From Lacticaseibacillus zhaodongensis (GTDB lineage: Bacteria; Bacillota; Bacilli; Lactobacillales; Lactobacillaceae), in assembly GCF_009687905.1 (NCBI RefSeq), contig NZ_BLBG01000003.1, positions 1 to 64,000 on the forward strand: 64,000 bases of DNA, given 5' to 3'. The notes beneath the pieces were generated by a model that made no database searches, had not been told where the DNA came from, and saw only the letters and a list, made by a program, of their open reading frames with translations. Shown here one piece after another: positions 36,522 through 46,483 of the stretch (position 1 is the first letter of the stretch; each line of letters starts with the position of its first letter). The translations under genes were made by a program, and so were the position numbers.

Positions 36522-37670
36522 GTGGCTGAAACGAACAAAGACACAAACAATCAGGATAAGAAAACTATCCGTAATGTCCAGTCGAATGTGGTACACCGCA
36601 TTGTGATTTGGGTTGTAGGGATTATTATTGCCCTACTGATCATCGTCGGCTTCATGGGCTACCGCTACGTGCGGTCTTCCTTTGGGCCTGTCAACGAGTC
36701 GGCGACCGCGACCGTGAACGTCAAAATTCCGATTGGGTCAACGAATAAGGACATTGCAACACTGCTTGAAGACCGCCACGTCATTAAAAGTGCGGTTGTC
36801 TTTGACTACTACGTTAAGTCCCGTAACTACACTGATTTTCAGGCGGGAACGTACTCTTTGAAGCAGTCGATGAGTTTACAGCAGGTGATTGCTGCTCTGC
36901 GGACCGACAACGGTTCTGTTGCGCGGCCTGTCGCCCACGTACTTGTGCGTGAAGGGGTGACGGCTGAAGACATTGCGGATACGATGTCTAAGTACACCAA
37001 AAAGGATAAGAACCTGACTAAGAAGTCATTCATGAAGGTCATGCGTAGTAAGTCATTCTTTAAGCAAATGGCTGCTAAGTACCCCGCACTACTTAGTTCT
37101 GCGACTAAGGCGAAGGGTGTCCGCTACCGACTTGAGGGTTACCTCTTCCCGGCGACCTACGATGTCTCGAAGAACATGACCGCAGAAAAACTCGTTGAAT
37201 CAATGATTGCCAAGTCGGATAGCACCTTGAGCCCGCTCTACAAGTCGATCGATCAGAAGGGCTTCACTGTCCAGCAGGTCTTGACACTTGCTTCCTTGGT
37301 TGAACGTGAAGGGGTGACGGAGAACAGTCGGCGGATGATTGCCGGCGTTTTCCTGAACCGAATTGACGTTAAGATGCCGCTGCAATCGGATCTGACCGTC
37401 ATGTACGCTCTTAACACCCACAAGAAGCACCTGACCAACAAGGACACGGCAGTTAACTCCCCGTACAACTTGTACAAGCACACGGGATATGGCCCTGGTC
37501 CCTTCAACCAGCCTAGTCTTGAGTCTGTCCGTGCGGTCCTGAATCCCGCGGAGCGTAGCGCAGGTTACCTCTACTTCGTTGCCAACATGAAGACAGGTAA
37601 AATCCTGTACGGGCGCACCCTCAGCGAACAGAATGCTAATATCGCTGCAATTGGCTCGGATAACAATTAG
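36522..37670 (+). CDS. mltG: Endolytic murein transglycosylase MltG
   Basis: 382 residues from GTG 36522 (GGAGGT upstream). A short cytosolic tail and one membrane helix (about 25-47) lead to an extracellular YceG/MltG domain with LASLVEREG (catalytic Glu) and LYFVANMKTGKILYGRT. It cuts nascent glycan strands at the membrane. TATAAT 35-40 nt upstream suggests a promoter. udk follows after about 20 nt. Confidence 0.93.
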   Translation: MAETNKDTNNQDKKTIRNVQSNVVHRIVIWVVGIIIALLIIVGFMGYRYVRSSFGPVNESATATVNVKIPIGSTNKDIATLLEDRHVIKSAVVFDYYVKSRNYTDFQAGTYSLKQSMSLQQVIAALRTDNGSVARPVAHVLVREGVTAEDIADTMSKYTKKDKNLTKKSFMKVMRSKSFFKQMAAKYPALLSSATKAKGVRYRLEGYLFPATYDVSKNMTAEKLVESMIAKSDSTLSPLYKSIDQKGFTVQQVLTLASLVEREGVTENSRRMIAGVFLNRIDVKMPLQSDLTVMYALNTHKKHLTNKDTAVNSPYNLYKHTGYGPGPFNQPSLESVRAVLNPAERSAGYLYFVANMKTGKILYGRTLSEQNANIAAIGSDNN

Positions 37671-37691
37671 GACACTGATTTGGGGGATACC

Positions 37692-38333
37692 GTGACAGAA
37701 CTACAAAAACCAATCGTCATCGGGATTACTGGGGGCTCTGCTTCTGGTAAGACCACGGTGGCACACGAAATTTTTCAGCACTTCTCCACAAGCAGTTCGA
37801 TTCTGCTTCTCGAACAGGATTCATACTACAAAAGTAGCAAGCTGCCCTTTGAAGAGCGCAAGAAAATCAATTATGATCACCCGCTTGCTTTCGATACACC
37901 ACTGTTGGTTGCCAGTTTGAAGAAATTACTTGCACGGCAATCAATTGAAAAGCCAGTTTATGACTACAAAATGCACAACCGGAGTGATAAGGTTGTCCAC
38001 GTTGAGCCCCGTGACGTCATCATCATTGAGGGAATCCTTATTCTCGCCGATGAGGAGTTACGCAAGCTAATGGACATTAAGGTTTTTGTCGATACAGATG
38101 ACGATATCCGCCTAATGCGCCGGATACAACGCGATATGGTTGAGCGTGGCCGCTCTCTCGACAACATCATGGCCCAGTACATGAGTACCGTTAAACCGAT
38201 GTATCATGAGTTCATTGAACCCACGAAACGGTACGCGGACTTGATCGTGCCAGAGGGGGGCGAGAATCACGTTGCCATTGATCTTTTGGTAACCAAGATT
38301 CAGTCAATTCTCTCTGAGCGTGGCTTGGCTTAA
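37692..38333 (+). CDS. udk: Uridine kinase
   Basis: 213 residues from GTG 37692, which has GGGGG upstream; TTG 37680 lacks good spacing. The P-loop is GGSASGKTT (14-22), followed by DSYYK and YDHPLAFD of uridine kinases. It phosphorylates uridine and cytidine for salvage. greA follows 29 nt later and may share the transcript. Confidence 0.95.
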   Translation: MTELQKPIVIGITGGSASGKTTVAHEIFQHFSTSSSILLLEQDSYYKSSKLPFEERKKINYDHPLAFDTPLLVASLKKLLARQSIEKPVYDYKMHNRSDKVVHVEPRDVIIIEGILILADEELRKLMDIKVFVDTDDDIRLMRRIQRDMVERGRSLDNIMAQYMSTVKPMYHEFIEPTKRYADLIVPEGGENHVAIDLLVTKIQSILSERGLA

Positions 38334-38362
38334 AACAAACAAATTAAAAGGAGTACACGCAC

Positions 38363-38836
38363 ATGGCAGATAAGAACTATCAGATGACCGCTGAAGGTAA
38401 GGAAAAGCTCGAGAAGGAACTGAATGAATTAAAGACCGTTAAGCGGCCTGAAGTGATCGATCGCATCAAGATTGCCCGTTCATTCGGGGACTTGTCCGAA
38501 AACTCAGAGTACACGAGCGCCAAGGACGAGCAGTCATCATTGGAGAGCCGGATTTCCACGGTTGAACAGATGCTGCGGTATGCCGAAATCGTTGACAGTG
38601 ATGCTGTCGCGAAGGACGAGGTTGCTGTCGGCAAGAAGGTCACCTTCATCGAAGATGGCGAAACCGATGAAGAGACTTACCAGATCGTTGGTGCGGCTGA
38701 AGCTGATCCGGCAACCGGTAAGATCAGCAATGAATCACCAATCGGCCAGAGTCTCATCGGCAAGCACGTGGGCGAGAAGGTCAGCATTCAGACCCCGGGT
38801 GGCGAGATGATCGTTAAAATCGTGAATGTCGAATAG
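38363..38836 (+). CDS. greA: Transcription elongation factor GreA
   Basis: 157 residues, family length. The N-terminal coiled coil has [30 protein letters not shown] with the acidic tip, followed by the FKBP-like C-domain [16 protein letters not shown]. It rescues arrested RNA polymerase by stimulating transcript cleavage. AAAGGAG precedes ATG 38363. Confidence 0.97.
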   Translation: MADKNYQMTAEGKEKLEKELNELKTVKRPEVIDRIKIARSFGDLSENSEYTSAKDEQSSLESRISTVEQMLRYAEIVDSDAVAKDEVAVGKKVTFIEDGETDEETYQIVGAAEADPATGKISNESPIGQSLIGKHVGEKVSIQTPGGEMIVKIVNVE

Positions 38837-38859
38837 TAGTGATTAAGTGAACGGTTAAG

Positions 38860-38896
38860 GTAAGGGGTCCGGCGTGAGCCGGGCCCCTTACTTGTT
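38860..38896 (+). terminator. Terminator of udk-greA
   Basis: Perfect 14-bp stem GTAAGGGGTCCGGC / GCCGGGCCCCTTAC around GTGA; the T-run is short (TTGTT). Confidence 0.8.
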
Positions 38897-38921
38897 AATT
38901 GCTTGAAATATCAGCCGCTAG

Positions 38922-38956
38922 CCCTAAGACAAATTAGGGAAAACGCGTATTATAAT
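38922..38956 (+). promoter_or_regulatory. liaFSR-like promoter with palindromic operator
   Basis: -10 TATAAT (38951-38956) with a -35-like GACAAA (38928-38933) at 17-bp spacing. The -35 is exactly enclosed by the perfect dyad CCCTAA (38922-38927) / TTAGGG (38934-38939). A dyad here is a natural binding site for the response regulator encoded downstream (autoregulation), or for a repressor. Confidence 0.6.
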
Positions 38957-38973
38957 GTCGGGAGGTGATGTCA

Positions 38974-39696
38974 TTGTCATCCAGAGTGCGCTTTTTTATC
39001 ATCATCGAGGCAGCATTATTCTTGATGCTCGCATATCAAATCATTAGTAATCCTGCTACCCTGGTCTTTAGCATTTTGGCAGTGTTGAGTTTGGTCTGGG
39101 CAAATAGTCTGCACCGGGGCAACTTTTTAAAAACACCATTGCTACTATTTGGCACCATTGCGCTAGTCGTTACGGTGTTCATTAATCCCACTGCGTGGTG
39201 GATGATCATGGTCGCAATTCTCGCCATTCTGTTTGCCGGGCGTGGTTCCATCAGTAGTTCAGGGCTCATGCCCTGGTTCCGAAAGCAGTTTGTCAGCGTG
39301 CGGACTACTGGTGACGGCGATAAGGGGACTGATGGCCGCCGCCCGTGGTTTGGCGATTTCGTGATCGGTCAATCAGTCTTTGAATGGGAAGACGTTAATA
39401 TCAGTATTTTGACCGGCGACACGATTGTTGACCTTGGTAACACCATCTTGCCCCGCAGAGATAACGTCGTGATGATTCGAAAGGGCTTCGGGAAGACGCG
39501 CGTACTAGTACCAATTGGGGTCGGAATCGAGCTCAACCACTCAGCACTTGTTGGCAAGGTAGACTTTGGTGGGGCGCAGCATATTCTGCGCAATGAGACC
39601 CTGCACCTGTACAGTGATGATTATGAGAGTGCACCACGGCATTTGCGGATCGTGACCTCAGCCATTATTGGCGATTTGGAGGTCGTGCCAGTATGA
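38974..39696 (+). CDS. liaF: LiaF-like membrane regulator
   Basis: 240 residues from TTG 38974, 8 nt after GGAGG (38961-38965); the GTG/ATG at 38965/38968 overlap that site. Four membrane segments (about 5-100) precede a soluble C-terminal domain (VFEWEDVNISILTGDTIVDLGNTIL and VLVPIGVGIELNHSAL) typical of LiaF/VraT. LiaF inhibits the partner kinase until the cell wall is damaged. Overlaps liaS by 4 nt. Confidence 0.88.
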   Translation: MSSRVRFFIIIEAALFLMLAYQIISNPATLVFSILAVLSLVWANSLHRGNFLKTPLLLFGTIALVVTVFINPTAWWMIMVAILAILFAGRGSISSSGLMPWFRKQFVSVRTTGDGDKGTDGRRPWFGDFVIGQSVFEWEDVNISILTGDTIVDLGNTILPRRDNVVMIRKGFGKTRVLVPIGVGIELNHSALVGKVDFGGAQHILRNETLHLYSDDYESAPRHLRIVTSAIIGDLEVVPV

Positions 39697-40778
39697 GAAA
39701 ACGTTCGTATTTGGGGGTTTTTAGCGCCCTCGCAATTATTACTATTGGTTTTGAACTACTGTTACTCTGGATCATCGCCGGGCCAACGAATCCCCAGCAC
39801 CTGCTGGATCTGCTGCTGAAGAGTTATTTTGGCGTGCCAGTCGTCATGTATGCCTTATTTGGCGGAATCACGACTGGAATTACAGGTTTTTTGATTGCCT
39901 ATTTTGCCGTACACCGCTTAACCCGCAACATGACCAGTAAGTTATCCGTTCTGGCTGGTAACCAGCTGGAGCGCGACGGGTCCATGGCTACTAATCGGGT
40001 TGCTCACGAGGTCGGCCGGGAGAACGCGGTAATGTTGGAAAGCCTGCGCCAAAAAATCGTCCGCTTGCAGCAGGAAATTGCCCGTTACAGCGCCCAGCCG
40101 GTCATGGTCGGTGGGGAGTCGAAGGAACAGATTCTCATTGAGGAGCGGCACCGGATTGCGCGGGAGCTGCACGATTCCGTTTCCCAGCAGCTGTTTGCGG
40201 CCATGATGATGCTTTCGGCAATGAAGAGTACACTTAAGAAAACTGATGCGGACGCCAACTTACAGAAGCAGGTGCGGACGATTGAGCGGGTCATTAATGC
40301 CGCCCAGTCTGAGATGCGGGCCTTGCTCCTGCACTTGCGGCCTACGAGTTTGGCTGGTAAGCATTTACGTGCAGGAATTATCGGTCTGCTTAAGGAACTC
40401 CAAACCAAAATTCACATTCGGATCACCTGGGAATTGAGCGATGTTCAGTTGGCGCCTGCCGTTGAAGATAATCTGTTTAGGGTGGTGCAGGAGCTACTTA
40501 GTAACACTTTGCGGCATGCCGACGCCGAGGAGCTTGAGGTTTACCTTGAGCAGGCGAACGACACCGTGATTCTGCGGGTCGTTGATGATGGTGTGGGTTT
40601 TGACTCGCGCAAGGACGTCGCGGCTGGGAGTTACGGCTTGCAAAATATCAAGGAACGCGCTGCTAGTATTGGCGGCACCGCCCGCATCATTAGCTTCCCA
40701 AATCAGGGAACGAGTGTGGAGTTGCGGGTTCCGGTAACCAAGGAGGATGATTCAGTTGATAAAAGTTCTGATCGTTGA
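39693..40778 (+). CDS. liaS: LiaS/VraS-like sensor histidine kinase
   Basis: 361 residues. Two membrane helices (about 8-30 and 45-75) with a very short external loop mark an intramembrane-sensing kinase. HisKA_3 has EERHRIARELHDSVSQQ with phospho-His160; HATPase has LLSNTLRHADAEE and DDGVGF. It senses lipid II cycle stress in relatives. Overlaps liaF and the regulator gene. Confidence 0.92.
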   Translation: MRKRSYLGVFSALAIITIGFELLLLWIIAGPTNPQHLLDLLLKSYFGVPVVMYALFGGITTGITGFLIAYFAVHRLTRNMTSKLSVLAGNQLERDGSMATNRVAHEVGRENAVMLESLRQKIVRLQQEIARYSAQPVMVGGESKEQILIEERHRIARELHDSVSQQLFAAMMMLSAMKSTLKKTDADANLQKQVRTIERVINAAQSEMRALLLHLRPTSLAGKHLRAGIIGLLKELQTKIHIRITWELSDVQLAPAVEDNLFRVVQELLSNTLRHADAEELEVYLEQANDTVILRVVDDGVGFDSRKDVAAGSYGLQNIKERAASIGGTARIISFPNQGTSVELRVPVTKEDDSVDKSSDR

Positions 40779-41430
40779 TGACCACGAAATGGTGCGTCTT
40801 GGAATTTCTTCATACTTAGGGGTTCAGGATGACCTTGAGGTGGCAGGTGAGGCCGAAAATGGCCAAGAGGGTTTGGACATGGCCTTAAAGTTACGGCCGG
40901 ATGTCATTCTCATGGACTTGGTGATGCCGAAGATGAACGGGGTTGATGCCACAAAAAAGATTCTCAAGGCTTGGCCGGCCGCTCGCGTGATCATTCTCAC
41001 CAGTTTTATCGATGACGAGCTAGTTTACCCGGCGATGGAGGCCGGAGCGGCTAGTTACATTCTCAAGACCAGTACGGCCGAGGAAATCGCAGACGCCATC
41101 CGGCAGACAGCGAAGGGCCAGACGGTTCTGGAGCCGGAAGTTAGCAGTAAAATTCAAAACCGGGGTAAGGCAATGGCGGACATTGCCCTTTACGATGATT
41201 TGACCAGTCGTGAGCGTGAGGTCCTCCGCCTGATTGCGCAAGGTAAGAGTAATCAAGAAATTGCCGACGAGCTCTTCATCACTTTGAAGACGGTCAAGAC
41301 GCATGTATCCAACATTCTGGCCAAGCTGGAAGTTGATGACCGCACGAAGGCTGCAATTTATGCTTTTAAACACGGTATCGTCAAACCCAGCGGTGATGAT
41401 GACGATGATGGTCATACCGCAGCGGTTTAA
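40756..41430 (+). CDS. liaR: LiaR/VraR-like response regulator
   Basis: 224 residues from TTG 40756, which is 9 nt after AGGAGG (40741-40746); ATG 40747 abuts that site. The receiver has DDH (8-10) and phosphoacceptor Asp54; the LuxR-type helix-turn-helix is LTSREREVLRLIAQGKSNQEIADELFITLKTVKTHV. The tail is acidic (GDDDDDGH). It likely activates envelope-stress genes and its own operon via the CCCTAA-TTAGGG dyad. Confidence 0.92.
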   Translation: MIKVLIVDDHEMVRLGISSYLGVQDDLEVAGEAENGQEGLDMALKLRPDVILMDLVMPKMNGVDATKKILKAWPAARVIILTSFIDDELVYPAMEAGAASYILKTSTAEEIADAIRQTAKGQTVLEPEVSSKIQNRGKAMADIALYDDLTSREREVLRLIAQGKSNQEIADELFITLKTVKTHVSNILAKLEVDDRTKAAIYAFKHGIVKPSGDDDDDGHTAAV

Positions 41431-41453
41431 ATCAAAACAACTCAAGTTCCATG

Positions 41454-41494
41454 CAAAAATGCCACCGACCCGGCGCGGATCGGTGGCATTTTGT
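41454..41494. terminator. Bidirectional terminator between liaR and yfhO
   Basis: CAAAAATGCCACCGA / TCGGTGGCATTTTG stem with flanking A and T runs; the genes converge here. Confidence 0.88.
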
Positions 41495-41512
41495 GTTTTA
41501 TAGGTCTGTACG

Positions 41513-44134
41513 TTAGTGACGCCGGCCCATTGCGTGGCGCGGCCGGTAACGACTACGCAATGTCCAGTAGGCTAAGATCCAGCTACACATGGAAATCACG
41601 CTACCCAGGAGCAAGTACGGCGGCACGTAGCGCATGGTGACGTGGTGATTACCTTGCGTTAGCGGTACTGTCATGAACATGTTGAGCGCCTTTTGCGGAG
41701 TGACCCGTTTGCCGTCAACGCGCACCGTCCAGCCCGGAACCTGGGGGATGGTGGTGAACAGGACTTGCTTGCGTTTGCTGACGTTGATGTCCCCGCTGAG
41801 ACTGCTAGCCTTTTGCTTGACGTTCGTGAGCGGGCTCGCCTTCAATTGCGTGATGGCGGCGGTTGCCTTTGCGTTGTTGAGCTGGTAAAGGGCCACGTCC
41901 GCGAAGCTGATGTCCTTACTAAAGCTGAACTTCAGCACCTGCTCCTTACTCATATCTCGTGGCGTCACGTTCAGGACCACAGTGTTGCGGAAGGTGTCGT
42001 AGGTGTGGACGGGTTCACCATTAAGCGTGATGTTGACCACGTTGCCGGTGAAGTCACCACCAACGGTCAAGTAAAATGAATCGGTGGTGTCAGCCTTGAA
42101 GTGGTACGCGACGGTGGCCGTTTTATGCTTGGGCGCGACGCCATAAACCATTCCTGACTTGGTATGAACATTTGTGAAGACGGTCTTGCTGGGAGTGATT
42201 GCGGCAAAATACGGGCTGTAGCTCTGCCCAGTGAGTCCCGCCATAATCGCTTCTTGATTGCTAATTGGACTACCAGGGGTCAGTTTGACCCGCTCAATTT
42301 TGTTGCTGGCGGCGAATCCTAATCCCAGCGCGTTCTGATTTTTGTAGATGTTTAGCAGCTTAGTGTGACCCACCGGCTCGTAGTCGGACATGTCGGGCCG
42401 GGTGCTGAGCGTTGGCAGCAAGGTGTTGCCGAGCGTTTTAGCAGTTACTGGCCGCTGATCTAACCAGTACTTGGTGTCGAGTAACGCATCAGTCAGGATG
42501 GTGCCGTCCGCGTAGGTCACAAAACCATCGCCCTCAGGTTGGCCGATGTTGGCGTAGAAGCGGGGCACGGCTGGTTCGAACATCGAGTTGAACTGGTCTT
42601 CGCCCATGTAGCCGATCTGCATCGCGTCGTTCTTTGTCCGCAGCACTGTTTTGCCGATGCGATAAGTACTGTGGTCGTGGTTTTGAATGCGGCTGACGCC
42701 CTGGCGCAATGTCTCGGTGTAAGTATGGTAATCACTATGGCTGACGTAACTGATTTGGTTGAGCGACAGGGCCGCGTTCGTGGCCATATCAATGACCGTG
42801 AAGCTAAGAATCAAGAAGCCGCTCAGCTCCTTGCGGTCATCGCCGGTACTCAACAGGATGATGGCGAGTAACCCAAACAAACCGGATAAGACAACCGTTT
42901 GTTTGCGCAAGTAGGTGAAACTCCCAACGTGCGCGTACACATACACGCTAGCAGTGATGACGAGCACGCAGAGGAGCAACATCTGGACAATGTTAATTCC
43001 GTCCTTAACTGTCCCCAGTCCCCTGGCGGCGAGGAAAATCAGCCAGAATACCACCACGAAGGAAAAACGGTAGGGGTACCAGACGGGAAACTGCATTCCG
43101 TGCCAGAATAGATCTAGTGGTTCGTACATTAGCGATAAGGTTAAGAATGCGGTGATGGCGAAAGCAACGACGCGCTCCCGAATTGGAATTTTGCCGGCAA
43201 TGAAGTAGATAATTACCCCGAGGAAGACGATTGCCCCCACGAAGATATTTGGTAGTCCCGACGGCATTTGGCCAAAATTGAAGGAGCCACTAAACATCTT
43301 GCTGAGCAAATGGAGCGGGGGGTACTCGATGCGGTTGTGGACTGCAGTTACCGTATAGGTGCCCTTGCTGAGGGTGATTTGGTAAAAAGTTGGCAGCAAG
43401 ATGAGTGCCGCGCTCCCGGCTGCGAGGATGGCTCCGGAGACGAACCGCCAGCTAGTTCGTAATAATTGCGCGCGCTGGGGCCGCTTCCTGGCAAGACAGT
43501 AACCAAAATACAAGCAGCTGAATATGCAAATCATGTACGCCATGTAATAATTAACAATGAGGGTGACCGCGAGCGCGATGACGAAGCGGCGGGGCCGGTG
43601 CTCAAATAATTCTTCGATTCCATCTGCGACCAGTGGCAACATGATTGCCCCATCAAGCCACATCAAATTGAGCTGATTGCTGATCATCCACCCGGATAGT
43701 GCGTAGGCAAGACCATATGTCGGTAGCAAGCGCGCGGTGACCCCGCGCCGTTTGAGAAAGTAGGCCATGCTCAAACCGGCAGTTCCGTATTTAAACAGGG
43801 TGATGATGGTGATTCCTAAATCGAGCTGGGTTTTGGGAATCAGGACTAGAATCAGGTTGAAGGGACTCAGCAGGTAATACGCCCAGACGCCGAGCATGTC
43901 CCCACCAAGGGCTTTATTCCAGCCGAAAAGGAACTGTCCAGGGTGGCCGAGAACCGTTTGTCTAAAGTATGCGTAAAAATCGATGTATTGTTGGCCCATA
44001 TCGACCGTTAAGAGACTACCATTACCAAAGGGATAAACCCGCCGAAAGGCAAAAAAGTAGATTGCCATGATGATCACCGGTAAAATAAAGGCGATCACCA
44101 GCGGGTGAGTCCGGATTTTGTTCAAGAAACGCAT
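41513..44134 (-). CDS. yfhO: YfhO family membrane protein
   Basis: 873 residues from ATG 44134 (GGAGGGTACAC upstream); the longer frame to 44290 has no site. About 13 membrane segments fill residues 15-480, with a DMGQQYIDF motif after TM1, then a large external domain and a final TM. The layout is that of YfhO, a GT-C-type protein linked in Bacillota to glycosylation of lipoteichoic acid or related polymers. Specificity unknown. Monocistronic. Confidence 0.9.
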   Translation of the reverse strand: MRFLNKIRTHPLVIAFILPVIIMAIYFFAFRRVYPFGNGSLLTVDMGQQYIDFYAYFRQTVLGHPGQFLFGWNKALGGDMLGVWAYYLLSPFNLILVLIPKTQLDLGITIITLFKYGTAGLSMAYFLKRRGVTARLLPTYGLAYALSGWMISNQLNLMWLDGAIMLPLVADGIEELFEHRPRRFVIALAVTLIVNYYMAYMICIFSCLYFGYCLARKRPQRAQLLRTSWRFVSGAILAAGSAALILLPTFYQITLSKGTYTVTAVHNRIEYPPLHLLSKMFSGSFNFGQMPSGLPNIFVGAIVFLGVIIYFIAGKIPIRERVVAFAITAFLTLSLMYEPLDLFWHGMQFPVWYPYRFSFVVVFWLIFLAARGLGTVKDGINIVQMLLLCVLVITASVYVYAHVGSFTYLRKQTVVLSGLFGLLAIILLSTGDDRKELSGFLILSFTVIDMATNAALSLNQISYVSHSDYHTYTETLRQGVSRIQNHDHSTYRIGKTVLRTKNDAMQIGYMGEDQFNSMFEPAVPRFYANIGQPEGDGFVTYADGTILTDALLDTKYWLDQRPVTAKTLGNTLLPTLSTRPDMSDYEPVGHTKLLNIYKNQNALGLGFAASNKIERVKLTPGSPISNQEAIMAGLTGQSYSPYFAAITPSKTVFTNVHTKSGMVYGVAPKHKTATVAYHFKADTTDSFYLTVGGDFTGNVVNITLNGEPVHTYDTFRNTVVLNVTPRDMSKEQVLKFSFSKDISFADVALYQLNNAKATAAITQLKASPLTNVKQKASSLSGDINVSKRKQVLFTTIPQVPGWTVRVDGKRVTPQKALNMFMTVPLTQGNHHVTMRYVPPYLLLGSVISMCSWILAYWTLRSRYRPRHAMGRRH

Positions 44135-44254
44135 GTGTACCCTCCAATCGGCGGATGTTTTGATGAATTCAGCATACCACGAGCAGCGGGTGCATGGAGT
44201 TAGCACTGCAATTTTGGTACACTGGTAAAGATTATAATTAAAGGAGCTACTTAG

Positions 44255-46354
44255 TTGAAGTATATCCGTACACCGCGTCCGAAGCGGCAAAAATCATCAA
44301 TTCCCTTCCGGCTGAACTTCCTGTTTTTCGTGGCGTTCTTCCTGTTTGCGATGCTCATCGGCCAGCTGGCTTACCTGCAGATCACAAACGGAGCCCGTTT
44401 TGCCACCGAAGTTAACCGGACTGGGACGACCGTTGTTACTGGTAATGTCCCCCGGGGGCTTGTTTACGACTCCAAGGGCCGGATCATGGTGAACAACAAG
44501 GCTAATGCCGCCATCACCTACACCAAGAACATTGCAACCTCCACCGACCAAATGTACAAGACGGCCAACCGCCTGCAACGTTACATAACGGTTGATGCTA
44601 GTAACCTCCAACCCCGTGATGAACGGGACTACTTCTTGGGTGATAAGAATAACCTGAAGAAGGTCAACGCGCAGCTTAGCAAAGCCCAGCTCAAGAAGAA
44701 GGGCAATGCCTTGTACCAGCTTGAGCTGAAGGTTGCAGCACGCTTGATGCCGTCATTGACCGCGCGCCAAAAGCAGGCCGCGGCGATTTATAAGGTGATG
44801 AATGGGGCGACGCAACTATCCACCGTGTACATCAAGAACAACAACGTGACCTCTAAGGAGGTCGCGGTCGTTGGGGAACACTTGACTAGTCTACCGGGGG
44901 TCAATCTCGGGACGGACTGGGACCGGAGCTACCCGAACGGGAAGTCAATAACTAGTGTGATTGGGACGGTCAGCTCAGAAAAGTCAGGGCTACCCCGCGA
45001 AGAGCTGGACAGTTACCTCGCCAATGGTTACGCCCGTAACGACCGCGTTGGGACTTCTTACCTTGAGAAACAGTACGAAGATGCGCTTCGGGGCAGTAAG
45101 TCGCAGACAACGGTCGAAATCAATGATCAGGACCAAATTGTTAGCCAGGTTCAGAAGTTTGCCGGCCAACAGGGGCAGAACCTTAACCTGACAATTGATT
45201 CGAGCTTCCAGAATCAAGTTCAACAAATTGTTAAGAAGTACTACTCACAAACGCTGGCAACTGGGGATGCATCCCTTTCTGACGGTGCCTACGCGGTCGT
45301 CTTGAATCCCAATACCGGTGCGGTGCTCGCAATGTCCGGGATCTCGCGTAATCCAGACACAGGTAAGCAAACCGACGATGCTCTCGGTGTGATCAACCGC
45401 GCCTTCGTCATGGGGTCCGCCGTCAAGCCCGCTATGGTGTTGGGTGCTTTGCAGCAAGGAGTCATTAGCCGGAGTAACAACACCCAATCTGACGAGCCCA
45501 TCTACCTGAAGGGTGCACCCGTCAAGAAGTCAATTTATCCTGCTGGCACTTTTGGTGCAATGAACGCTCAGCTGGCGCTTCAAGTTTCTAGTAACATCTA
45601 TATGATGCGCCTAGCCATGAAGGAAGCTAACGCGAGCTACGTACCGAAGTCCGTTATGACCATGAAGCCCGACATCTTCTCCATTTTGCGCGGTCATTTT
45701 GCCCAGTTTGGTTTGGGGACCAAAACGGGGATCGACTTGCCTGGTGAGGCACTGGGGGTCACTGGTGCCGATTACAACGCTGGCGGGCAACTAGCTGTTG
45801 GGTCCGCACTGGACTTGTCCTACGGGAACTATGATTCCTACCCGCTGATCGAAATGGCGCAGTACGTCAGCACCATTGCTAACGGAGGCTACAAGATGCA
45901 GCCTTACGTTGTGCAGTCGATTTCCCAGACCTTGTCAGATGGTTCTGAGGGCCCGGTTGTTTCGACAACGCAACCCAAAGTGCAAAGCAAGGTTCTTTCC
46001 AGCACGGAAGATATTAACTTTGTGAAGCAAGGTATGTGGCAGGCGGTTCACGGGACCAACGGGTGGACCACGGCGACCTCGCTTAGCGACCTGAACCCTG
46101 GAGTTGCTGTGAAGACCGGGACCGCACAGACCTTCTCACATGGCCAAGAAACAATTAACACGTCCTTGGTTGGTTTTGCACCGGCGAAGAATCCGCAAAT
46201 TGCGATTGCCATCGTGATTCCTGATATTGGGCAGGCTGCCGACAAAGCTTTCTTCAACCAGAAGATTGCGCATGATATTATCTCGGCATACTACAAGAGT
46301 CACCACATTGCTAAGGACAAGGGTTACAGTGCTCACCAAACTAACATGCCGTAA
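44255..46354 (+). CDS. pbp2b: Class B penicillin-binding protein PBP2b (transpeptidase)
   Basis: 699 residues from TTG 44255 (AAAGGAG upstream). TM helix about 21-41, dimerisation domain, then transpeptidase domain with SxxK as S388-A-V-K391, SxN as S445-S-N447 and KTGT at 620-623. It crosslinks septal or lateral wall peptidoglycan and is a beta-lactam target. TATAAT at about 44232 lies 20 nt upstream. Divergent from yfhO. Confidence 0.95.
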   Translation: MKYIRTPRPKRQKSSIPFRLNFLFFVAFFLFAMLIGQLAYLQITNGARFATEVNRTGTTVVTGNVPRGLVYDSKGRIMVNNKANAAITYTKNIATSTDQMYKTANRLQRYITVDASNLQPRDERDYFLGDKNNLKKVNAQLSKAQLKKKGNALYQLELKVAARLMPSLTARQKQAAAIYKVMNGATQLSTVYIKNNNVTSKEVAVVGEHLTSLPGVNLGTDWDRSYPNGKSITSVIGTVSSEKSGLPREELDSYLANGYARNDRVGTSYLEKQYEDALRGSKSQTTVEINDQDQIVSQVQKFAGQQGQNLNLTIDSSFQNQVQQIVKKYYSQTLATGDASLSDGAYAVVLNPNTGAVLAMSGISRNPDTGKQTDDALGVINRAFVMGSAVKPAMVLGALQQGVISRSNNTQSDEPIYLKGAPVKKSIYPAGTFGAMNAQLALQVSSNIYMMRLAMKEANASYVPKSVMTMKPDIFSILRGHFAQFGLGTKTGIDLPGEALGVTGADYNAGGQLAVGSALDLSYGNYDSYPLIEMAQYVSTIANGGYKMQPYVVQSISQTLSDGSEGPVVSTTQPKVQSKVLSSTEDINFVKQGMWQAVHGTNGWTTATSLSDLNPGVAVKTGTAQTFSHGQETINTSLVGFAPAKNPQIAIAIVIPDIGQAADKAFFNQKIAHDIISAYYKSHHIAKDKGYSAHQTNMP

Positions 46355-46483
46355 ATGCATCTACCAATTCGGCAAATGCCTAGTTCTGGCGCATGAAAGG
46401 GTATAGCAATATTCATGCGTGAATGCTAAAATTTTAATGTTGGTCTTTTATAATCAAACTATTCAAGCGAAGAGAGGTATGCC

